From Candidatus Levyibacteriota bacterium (lineage in GTDB: Bacteria > Patescibacteriota > Microgenomatia > Levybacterales > UBA12049), in assembly GCA_016184205.1 (NCBI GenBank), contig JACPDD010000011.1, positions 1 to 12,164 on the forward strand: a stretch of DNA of 12,164 nucleotides. Direction: 5' to 3'. The translations under genes and the position numbers were made by a program. A model generated the notes under the pieces. It ran no database searches. It was not told where the DNA came from and saw nothing but the letters and a program-made list of their open reading frames with translations. Shown piece after piece: positions 1-4,990 of the stretch; the stretch's first letter is position 1; each line of letters opens with the position of its first letter.

Positions 1-2
1 AT

Positions 3-98
3 GTACTGGAAACATCAAAACTTTGGAGAGAAGTTGTGCAGGAACAATCAAAACAATTTAACAATGTAATAATCGAATATATGTTTGTTGATAATGCT
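3..98 (+). pseudogene. leuB: Fragment of 3-isopropylmalate dehydrogenase (LeuB-like), interior piece only
   Basis: The frame opening at base 3 reads VLETSKLWREVV, then a short variable stretch, then EYMFVDNA. This matches the conserved LeuB segment around the VLxTSxLWREVV helix and the MYVDNA strand, where the family carries substrate- and Mg-binding residues. LeuB oxidises 3-isopropylmalate in leucine biosynthesis. After DNA the family should continue toward an FDVI..NLFGDILSDE motif. Instead all three plus frames lose similarity, and this frame runs as unrelated hydrophobic residues to a TAA at 186-188. The piece is therefore about 32 codons, cut on the left by the window edge and on the right by a junction near 98-112. 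Other members of the isocitrate/isopropylmalate dehydrogenase family are possible, but the motif fits LeuB best. Nothing nearby belongs to leucine biosynthesis. Confidence 0.6.
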
Positions 99-109
99 TT
101 GTATCTTCT

Positions 110-535
110 TGGAATTTTCATTTTTGTTTGCTTTCCTCTTAGCGTTTTCTGTATCTTTCCTATTTCTCGTTTGGTCCTGTTTGTATAAATGTCTATAGAA
201 TATATGGGATTCATCTGTGAACCCCTGGTTATAATTGCATAGTAGTCTTCAGGGTGATATGTTATTGGTTCTGTTTCTGTATCTTCTTCCACGTTCCCCG
301 TTACAAAAGCTATTCTTCTTTCTGTTGGTATACGATTGAGAATTAATTTAACCACGGGCAGAGAAATTGATAATTCTCTTTCTCTTGCGAATATAGTAGC
401 GGGTAAATCGCTTATATGTGAGAGAAAATCATGCAGGGGAATTCCTGGATTCATTGTTCCTCCCCATTTAAGGGATTGCAAAAAAGCCTCTTGCAAAAAC
501 ATTTGTCTTTCAATAACTATCTCTCGACTTGTCAT
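110..535 (-). CDS. Hypothetical protein, C-terminus cut by the left junction
   Basis: This minus-strand frame starts with ATG at 535 (MTSREIVIERQMFLQEAFL) and stays open to the window edge. Its last ~35 codons, below about 110, are only the antisense of the LeuB fragment, so the genuine protein is probably cut near there. About 140 residues remain. They are soluble and mixed in charge, with a segment reading DYYAIITRGSQMNPIYSID and a basic stretch rich in K and R near the cut. I do not recognise the family. The gene begins 11 bases after the stop of the M24 peptidase, so it is probably the last gene of that minus-strand operon. An internal in-frame ATG at 454 is preceded by GGAGGAACA, which resembles a Shine-Dalgarno site with short spacing, so the true start could be there. 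Confidence 0.5.
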
Positions 536-546
536 AGAGGTCTGTA

Positions 547-1215
547 TTATAACTCAATTAAGTGTTTTGGGGAATGGGTTAGGGCGCGGGCCCGGCCTTT
601 TTGCAAAATCAATACATCCTCAATTCTTACTCCGCCAAAATTTTTAATGTAAATTCCAGGTTCAATAGTAAAAATGTCTCCTACCTTTAGGCTTTCGGCT
701 GACATCGGACCAATTTTTAAACCTTCATGTACTTGTTTTCCAACTCCATGCCCCAAAGTATGAGGGATGGGATGAAAACCTTTTTTAAAAATATAGTCTC
801 TTGCCACCTTGTCAATTTCATAGGTCTTGCAATTCGACTTTATAGCCTTGATGGCTTTTTCTTGCGCAGTAAAAACAGTATTGTAAATTTTCTTTTGTTC
901 ATTTGTCGCTTTTCCAAAAACTAAAGTCCGCGACATATCTGCACAATATCCATTCACTCTGGCGCCAAAATCAAGGAGCACAAATTGGTTTCTGGCTAGT
1001 TTTTTGTTTGTTGGCTTGTGGTGGATTTCATAGGCATTTTCTCCAAACGCTACTATTGTATGAAACGCAAGTCTCGCGCCCTTTTTATTCATAAACTTTC
1101 TAATCTCTGTCGCTAACTCTTTTTCTGATACCCCGACCTTTACCTTTTTCAAAATAAAATCAAAACACTCATCAGTTAGTGCGCACGCTCTAGTTGTTGA
1201 AGAAACCTTATCCAT
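547..1215 (-). CDS. M24 family peptidase, Xaa-Pro dipeptidase/aminopeptidase-like, catalytic domain only
   Basis: A 222-residue pita-bread-fold metallopeptidase, predicted to be cytoplasmic and to cleave peptides at proline. The five dinuclear metal ligands are in the right order: Asp82 (LLDFGA), Asp93 (ADMSRT), His156 (GHGVG), Glu185 (TIEPGIY) and Glu199 (GVRIED). The segment EIHHKPT near residue 63 and VHEGL near 162 supply the histidines expected in the prolidase/aminopeptidase P branch rather than in methionine aminopeptidase. PepQ and PepP proteins usually carry a ~130-residue N-terminal creatinase-like domain. Here the protein begins directly at the M24 domain. The start ATG overlaps the upstream stop by one base (TAATG), so translation is probably coupled to the secreted protein gene before it. 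The exact substrate is unknown. Confidence 0.88.
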   Translation of the reverse strand: MDKVSSTTRACALTDECFDFILKKVKVGVSEKELATEIRKFMNKKGARLAFHTIVAFGENAYEIHHKPTNKKLARNQFVLLDFGARVNGYCADMSRTLVFGKATNEQKKIYNTVFTAQEKAIKAIKSNCKTYEIDKVARDYIFKKGFHPIPHTLGHGVGKQVHEGLKIGPMSAESLKVGDIFTIEPGIYIKNFGGVRIEDVLILQKGRARALTHSPKHLIEL

Positions 1216-2012
1216 TAGTTAGTCTTGGGAGTTAGTGCTTTGCCGCTTCCAGTTGAAGCTGTCGCAGGATTAGATGGGGGAGTAACTGCGCCTGAGGAAT
1301 TTTGGCCCGGAATATTTATGGTCGGGTTCTTTGGAATCTGGGGGAAAAGGATAATAAGTGACGACACAATTTTATTTGCTTCTGTTTTGTCCGGATAGCC
1401 AATAATCACCACGTTCTCTCCATTTGTAATTTTTGAAAAACCCGATTTTACCAAGCCGTCAGAAAGTGTATATGAATTTGTTTTAGTTACGGTTTCAACA
1501 TCTATATTCATCCGTTTGTTTTCATCTGTCATTACGTCAAAATTAAATTTGGTGCTGTTAACCGAAGCTACTGTACCATGAATAAGAGTGGGAAGAGTTA
1601 CTACATCAACAAATCTTGCAAGAAGCCTTCTGGAGCTTTTATTATAAAGACCCAAGGCTCCAATTGTTGAGCCTTTTTTTATATCGGATATTCCAAATGT
1701 CCCTTTGGCATTAGGATCTTTGAATTTTGTAAGTTCATCAACATCTATAAACCTGGTATTGCCTTGTGCATCATCGACTGTAATCTGAGTAGCCCCTGTG
1801 TCCGTAACAGTTCCAATAATTCCTCTTTTTTCAGTAAGGTTTAACCTTGCGGCATTTGATGCTACAAGCTCCAAAAGTTTTTGAGCTTTTTGCTGCAAAT
1901 CCGAAGCCGTAGGCGTGGCAGTTGCTGTTTGTGCGGAAACCCCAAATGCAAAGATGGAAAAGAAGCAAGCAGCAGAGATTGTGAATAAAATAAATTTATT
2001 TTTCATGAGCAT
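1215..2012 (-). CDS. Secreted protein of unknown function with Sec signal peptide
   Basis: A 265-residue protein. Residues 1-28 form a signal peptide: a short basic start (MLMKNK), a hydrophobic core (FILFTISAACFFSIFAFG) and a V-S-A cleavage site before Q. After a Thr/Ala-rich linker the mature part looks all-beta. Two stretches, GIIGTVTDTGATQITVDD and LIHGTVASVNSTKFNFDV, look like repeats of one small barrel, similar in style to DUF5666-type secreted domains. That comparison is by eye. The C-terminal ~40 residues are Pro/Ser/Thr/Gly-rich and probably disordered. No catalytic motif is visible. The stop overlaps the M24 peptidase start and the start overlaps the upstream stop, both as TAATG. 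A second ATG two codons in (2006) would give MKNKF, an equally good signal peptide start. Confidence 0.75.
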   Translation of the reverse strand: MLMKNKFILFTISAACFFSIFAFGVSAQTATATPTASDLQQKAQKLLELVASNAARLNLTEKRGIIGTVTDTGATQITVDDAQGNTRFIDVDELTKFKDPNAKGTFGISDIKKGSTIGALGLYNKSSRRLLARFVDVVTLPTLIHGTVASVNSTKFNFDVMTDENKRMNIDVETVTKTNSYTLSDGLVKSGFSKITNGENVVIIGYPDKTEANKIVSSLIILFPQIPKNPTINIPGQNSSGAVTPPSNPATASTGSGKALTPKTN

Positions 2013-2437
2013 TAAAACTTCTCCGTAGAAAAGGTTACGGTCCTTATTATTTTCTGCTGCGCTCCATCTTTTGCGATAGCTGTTATTTCTATTAAGTTTT
2101 GTCCGTTATCTATATTAACGGTTGTTGAAAAATCACCGTCTGCCGTGGGCGCAACAACCTCTTCATCCAAAGAGGTAAGAATTACAATTGTGGCATCCGG
2201 CTTTGTTTTTCCTGATACTTCTACAACTTTTTTTTCTACAACAGATTCGTCTACGGGCTTTGAGACAGTTAGGAAAATACTTAGGGGTGCGGATTTTTCC
2301 TGCTGGGTTACCACAGGATTATTTGATGGTTTCGTACTAAATGTTTTGGTTGATTCATAAATATAGAAAATAATTCCTGCGACCAAAAGTCCAATAAGGC
2401 CAGCAATAAAAGCCAAAACTATCCTCTCTTTTTTCAT
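2012..2437 (-). CDS. Membrane-anchored protein with one bacterial Ig-like domain
   Basis: A 141-residue protein with a basic start (MKKER), one membrane span at about residues 7-27, a Ser/Thr/Pro linker and an extracellular beta domain at about 50-141. The domain carries the pattern SGKTKPDATIVI, then DGDFSTTVNI, then NLIEITAIAKDG, typical of the glucodextranase-B/Big-type immunoglobulin-like modules found in surface proteins. Assignment is by pattern only. It is the first gene of the minus-strand cluster, has almost no 5' leader after its promoter, and is coupled by TAATG to a secreted protein gene. A role in cell-envelope assembly or adhesion is a guess. There is no visible enzyme motif and no sorting signal. 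Confidence 0.75.
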   Translation of the reverse strand: MKKERIVLAFIAGLIGLLVAGIIFYIYESTKTFSTKPSNNPVVTQQEKSAPLSIFLTVSKPVDESVVEKKVVEVSGKTKPDATIVILTSLDEEVVAPTADGDFSTTVNIDNGQNLIEITAIAKDGAQQKIIRTVTFSTEKF

Positions 2438-2452
2438 GATTTATGAGTCTCG

Positions 2453-2481
2453 ATGATATGATAAAAACATCCCCTTGTCAA
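2453..2481 (-). promoter_or_regulatory. Sigma-70-type promoter for the 2437-to-110 cluster
   Basis: On the minus strand TTGACA (2481-2476), a 17-base spacer, and TATCAT (2458-2453) lie just upstream of the ATG at 2437. The -35 box is full consensus and the -10 has five of six matches. The expected start point is near 2446, leaving a leader of only about 9 bases with no Shine-Dalgarno site. Confidence 0.7.
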
Positions 2482-2504
2482 GAAATTCTCTCTTGTGGTA
2501 GGAT
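2475..2504 (+). promoter_or_regulatory. Putative leaderless promoter for the gene at 2511
   Basis: TTGTCA (2475-2480), an 18-base spacer and TAGGAT (2499-2504) end six bases before the ATG at 2511. Transcription would start about at the start codon. The -35 overlaps the opposite-strand -35 by five bases. The boxes are good but not perfect. Confidence 0.5.
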
Positions 2505-2510
2505 GTTAGG

Positions 2511-3023
2511 ATGGAAGTTTTGTACTTAGGTAATGGTTCCATAAGAATCCGCTCAAAGCTCGCAAATTTTGTTGTTAATCCAAGGGCTTCTTTAGCAAAG
2601 ACAGAAGCAGATGCTATTATTTCATTTGAAGAAGATGTTGATACGTCCAAAATCACAGAGTTTCGCCTAATTATCGCTGGGCCGGGTGAGTATGAAATAA
2701 AAGGAGTCAAAATTTCCGGCACAAAATCTGATGCAGGAATAGTTTATAGATTATCTTTGGACAAAATGGATATAGTCCTTAGCAAAGCAAGTGCAATTTC
2801 AAAGGGAGAAAACATTTCTTCGCATATTGTAGTTGTTGATGCAGATGAAGTGCCGAGCGATAAGATTTTAACGGCAATGGAGCCAAACGTTGTAATTCTG
2901 TATGGTGAAAAGGCAAAGGAAGGAGCGAAAACAATTAAGGAGGGAAGCGCAGAGCCCGTAAACAAATACGCAGTCACATTTGAAAAATTACCACAGGAGA
3001 TGGAAGTAATAACGCTCGGCTGA
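2511..3023 (+). CDS. Degenerate metallo-beta-lactamase-fold protein (COG2220/UlaG-like) lacking the metal motif
   Basis: A 170-residue protein. Its start (MEVLYLGNGSIRIR) and the segment IIAGPGEYEIKGVKISG near 54-70 match the layout of short COG2220 Zn-dependent hydrolase-like proteins: a first strand reading YLGhSSfri, then a SGPGEYEi.GV motif. In active members the strand after the first helix ends in HxHxDH. Here that place (residues 37-47) reads ISFEEDVDTSK, so the zinc ligands are absent. The second half (residues 75-170) keeps the alternating strand pattern, for example MDIVLSKAS, SSHIVVVDAD and PNVVILYG, but no clear histidine or aspartate ligands. I infer a non-catalytic relative. It is divergent from the surface-protein cluster and leads into dnaB. 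TGA ends the gene. Confidence 0.6.
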   Translation: MEVLYLGNGSIRIRSKLANFVVNPRASLAKTEADAIISFEEDVDTSKITEFRLIIAGPGEYEIKGVKISGTKSDAGIVYRLSLDKMDIVLSKASAISKGENISSHIVVVDADEVPSDKILTAMEPNVVILYGEKAKEGAKTIKEGSAEPVNKYAVTFEKLPQEMEVITLG

Positions 3024-3098
3024 AGCCTCGGATTTGTATATTTGACTATTGAATAAAAGTTCTATTTGTAGTATTCATAGTAGTACGGTTTTTTATGC

Positions 3099-3137
3099 GT
3101 TCGACAGGGCTCAGCATAATATTGAGCGGAGCCGAAC
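3099..3137. repeat. Imperfect palindromic repeat, copy 1 (TTCGACAGG type), upstream of dnaB
   Basis: Outer arms GTTCG (3099-3103) and CGAAC (3133-3137) pair, and inner arms GCTCA (3109-3113) and TGAGC (3123-3127) pair around a 9-base AT-rich loop. The right arm places GAGCGGAG just ahead of the DnaB ATG at 3143. The left arm shares TTCGACAGG plus TCAG with the copy at 5261-5282. Confidence 0.6.
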
Positions 3138-3142
3138 ATATT

Positions 3143-4474
3143 ATGGCAAATCTCAAGGTTCCTCCACAAAACGCGGAAGCTGAGAAATCTGTGCTTGGCG
3201 CAATTTTAATTGATAAAGATGCAATAAGCATAGCCTCCCAGCTTGTACAGAGTTCTGATTTTTACGATGATATAAACGGTATTATTTTTGACGCGATGAT
3301 TTCTTTGTATGAAGACAGAAAACCTATTGATGTTTTGACTCTTACCGCAAAACTTAAAAAGCAAAAAGTTTTTGATAAAGTTGATGCGTCATACCTTTCA
3401 GACTTAGTAAATATCGTTCCAACTGCTGCAAATATAGAGCACTACGCAGCGCTTGTTAAGGAAGCTTCGACCAAAAGAGCGCTAATTACAATTGGCGGAC
3501 AAATTGCCGAAATGGGCTTTATGGAAGATAAGGAAATAGGAGAGCTGGTAGACAGAGCCGAGGCTTTTGTTTTTGCCATAGCACAGGGGCGTGACTTCCG
3601 GGGATTTATGCCCATAAAGCAGGCACTTGCAGATAGTTTTGACAGAATTGACGAACTACACAAAAGAGGAGAAGGGCTAAGAGGAGTAAGAACCGGCTTT
3701 TTTGCCTTAGATAATATTTTGTCCGGCATGCAGGATAGTAATCTTTTAATACTTGCAGCAAGACCAGGCCAGGGGAAAACTGCGCTTATGGTTAATATTG
3801 CACAAAACGTTGCAGTTTCAGACAAACTGCCGGTTGGAATATTCTCTTTGGAGATGAGTCAGGAGGAGCTTGTAGATAGATTTTTGGTGGGACAGGCAGA
3901 TGTTGATGCGTGGAGGCTAAAGACAGGCAGGCTCTCGGAAACTGACTTTGCAAAGCTTTCAGAGGCCATGGGGCAGCTTGCTGAGTCGCAGATATTTATT
4001 GACGATACGCCCGGAATATCAATTTCTGAAATTAGGACTAGGGCAAGACGGCTTCAGTCGGAGCACAAAATAAAGATTTTAGTCGTTGATTATCTGCAGC
4101 TTGTGGATTCAGGAAGAAGGTATGAGAATAGGGTTCAGGAGGTTTCCGCGGTTTCCCAGGCTCTTAAAAATTTAGCAAGAGAACTTAAAATTCCGGTAGT
4201 TGCTGTTTCCCAGCTTTCTCGTGCTGTTGAGCATAGGGGAGAAAGAAAGCCGCAGCTTGCGGACTTAAGAGAAAGTGGCGCAATTGAGCAAGACGCAGAT
4301 GTAGTTATGTTTCTCTATAGGCCTGAAGATGAATTGGGGCCAAGTATTCAAACTAAGCTTTTAATAGCAAAGCACAGAAATGGACCAACAGGAGAAATAG
4401 ATTTACTTTTTAGAGGAGATAGGATAAGATTTTATAATATAGAGAAAAAAAGGGAAGGGGGTGAAACAAATTAA
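3143..4474 (+). CDS. dnaB: Replicative DNA helicase DnaB
   Basis: The hexameric 5'-to-3' helicase of the replication fork. From the ATG at 3143 it is 443 residues, typical for DnaB. Residues 4-105 form the N-terminal DnaB_N helical domain (VPPQNAEAEKSVLGAIL). The RecA-like domain follows a linker and has Walker A at 207-213 (RPGQGKT), SLEMS at 235-239, Walker B at 312-320 (ILVVDYLQL, Asp316) and the conserved VSQLSR and DLRESGAIEQDAD stretches near 355-386. No intein interrupts it. An upstream in-frame ATG at 3095 would add 16 residues encoded by a palindromic repeat. The family starts at MANLKVPPQN, so 3143 is preferred, with GGAG 11 bases before. The stop overlaps the next gene as TAATG. 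Expression may come from the 2475 promoter or an unseen one in 3024-3142. Confidence 0.96.
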   Translation: MANLKVPPQNAEAEKSVLGAILIDKDAISIASQLVQSSDFYDDINGIIFDAMISLYEDRKPIDVLTLTAKLKKQKVFDKVDASYLSDLVNIVPTAANIEHYAALVKEASTKRALITIGGQIAEMGFMEDKEIGELVDRAEAFVFAIAQGRDFRGFMPIKQALADSFDRIDELHKRGEGLRGVRTGFFALDNILSGMQDSNLLILAARPGQGKTALMVNIAQNVAVSDKLPVGIFSLEMSQEELVDRFLVGQADVDAWRLKTGRLSETDFAKLSEAMGQLAESQIFIDDTPGISISEIRTRARRLQSEHKIKILVVDYLQLVDSGRRYENRVQEVSAVSQALKNLARELKIPVVAVSQLSRAVEHRGERKPQLADLRESGAIEQDADVVMFLYRPEDELGPSIQTKLLIAKHRNGPTGEIDLLFRGDRIRFYNIEKKREGGETN

Positions 4475-4761
4475 TGGACGATCAACAAAATAATCCGCCA
4501 GTTAGCGGACCAATGCCGGGGGATGTGCCGCCGCCGCCACCGCCACCTGCGCCAGAGCCAAGTATGCCGGGAGATGTGCCTCCACCTCCGCCACCACCGC
4601 CGGGTGGACCAATACCTCCGCCTCCGGGAGGACCAGTGCCAGGTGGAATGCCTGCCTCGCCTGACGGCGGTCAAGGCGGACCAGAACCTGGAGGTATGCC
4701 GCCTCCACCGCCTCAGGATGAAAATCCAGGAGGGCAACCAGGCGGACAAGGAGTAGTCTAA
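4474..4761 (+). CDS. Proline/glycine-rich low-complexity protein
   Basis: A 95-residue protein with four runs of four or more prolines (7, 8, 4 and 5), separated by G-G-x-P, MPGDVP and PGGMP units and ending in Gly/Gln-rich sequence. There is no signal peptide, membrane span or recognised domain. The product should be disordered and cytoplasmic. It is probably real: the ATG overlaps the dnaB stop (TAATG), a strong Shine-Dalgarno run (AGGGGGTG) lies about 12 bases upstream, and a good terminator follows the stop. The base composition is far richer in G and C than its neighbours because of Pro and Gly codons. Such proline runs stall ribosomes, and EF-P, which relieves this, is encoded 1.2 kb downstream. 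Function is unknown. A scaffold or partner for DnaB is only a guess. Confidence 0.72.
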   Translation: MDDQQNNPPVSGPMPGDVPPPPPPPAPEPSMPGDVPPPPPPPPGGPIPPPPGGPVPGGMPASPDGGQGGPEPGGMPPPPPQDENPGGQPGGQGVV

Positions 4762-4780
4762 ACTTGATTACTCACAATAA

Positions 4781-4816
4781 AAAAAGACAGTCGGACTAAG
4801 TCTAGACTGTCTTTTT
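4781..4816. terminator. Bidirectional intrinsic terminator between dnaB unit and tRNA-Leu
   Basis: AAAAAGACAGTC (4781-4792) pairs perfectly with GACTGTCTTTTT (4805-4816), a 12-bp stem with a 12-base loop. The A/T ends give a U-tract in both directions. It closes the plus-strand dnaB/proline-rich unit 20 bases after its stop and begins exactly at the 3' CCA end of the minus-strand tRNA. The last base is shared. Confidence 0.88.
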
Positions 4817-4901
4817 GGTGCCGAAGGAGAGATTCGAACTCTCACGAGCGTGAACTCACTGCTTTTTGAGAGCAGCGTGTCTGCCATTCCACCACTTCGG
4901 C
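4816..4901 (-). tRNA. tRNA-Leu, anticodon CAA
   Basis: An 86-base tRNA with acceptor arms GCCGAAG and CTTCGGC, discriminator A and encoded CCA. The D-arm has GTG/CAC with GG in the loop. The anticodon stem is CTGCT/AGCAG with loop CTCAAAA, so the anticodon is CAA, reading UUG. A long variable arm (class II) follows, and a perfect T-arm GAGAG-TTCGAAT-CTCTC. The long arm, the TGGTGGAATGGCAGACACG D-region and the CAA anticodon identify leucine rather than serine or tyrosine. It ends directly on the shared terminator. Confidence 0.95.
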
Positions 4902-4904
4902 GCT

Positions 4905-4933
4905 TTGCGTTTTAGGCTTCCTTATTATATAAT
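4905..4933 (+). promoter_or_regulatory. Promoter for the NIF3-EF-P operon
   Basis: TTGCGT (4905-4910), a 17-base spacer and TATAAT (4928-4933). The -10 is consensus and the -35 is partial. Start would be near 4940, giving a ~48-base leader that contains the paired inverted repeats at 4941-4990. The -10 overlaps that of the tRNA promoter on the other strand. Confidence 0.5.
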
Positions 4934-4953
4934 TTCCTTTATGATACATTCAA
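4924..4953 (-). promoter_or_regulatory. Promoter for tRNA-Leu
   Basis: On the minus strand TTGAAT (4953-4948), an 18-base spacer and TATAAT (4929-4924) lie 23 bases before the tRNA 5' end at 4901. The -10 is perfect consensus and part of the palindrome ATTATATAAT. Confidence 0.6.
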
Positions 4954-4990
4954 CTTCGTTCAGTATCATGGTGAGGAAGCTCGAACCATG
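4941..4990 (+). repeat. Palindromic repeat, copy 2, with two mutually exclusive hairpins over the start codon at 4988
   Basis: ATGATAC (4941-4947) pairs with GTATCAT (4963-4969). CATGGT (4967-4972) pairs with ACCATG (4985-4990), which includes the ATG at 4988. The two stems share bases 4967-4969, so only one can form fully. The second loop holds GAGGAAG, the Shine-Dalgarno-like site. From the TCAG at 4960-4963 onward (TCAG.AT.AT..TGAG, then CGAAC before ATG) the segment resembles the repeat upstream of dnaB. Confidence 0.5.

Noticed and set aside
336..1094. Several plus-strand open frames of 60-100 residues
   Set aside because: They are antisense to the M24 peptidase and the unrecognised protein, with no motifs or ribosome sites.
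2441..2722. Minus-strand 93-residue frame opposite the MBL-like gene
   Set aside because: It covers the promoter region and the antisense of a well-supported gene, and shows no family pattern.
3024..3098. Separate promoter for dnaB (TTGACT or TTGAAT near 3045-3060)
   Set aside because: No -10 with more than about half the consensus lies at 16-18 bases. dnaB may be read from the 2475 promoter.
3095..3142. Longer DnaB start at 3095
   Set aside because: The extra 16 residues are encoded by a palindromic repeat and do not belong to the family, which begins at MANLKVPPQN or similar.
3143..4474. Intein in DnaB
   Set aside because: The Walker A to Walker B distance and the total of 443 residues are normal, with no intein splice motifs.
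4471..4749. Minus-strand 92-residue Trp/Arg/His-rich open frame, and two other frames over the same bases
   Set aside because: They are shadows of the Pro/Gly codons of the polyproline gene. That gene has the strong ribosome site, the TAATG coupling and the following terminator.
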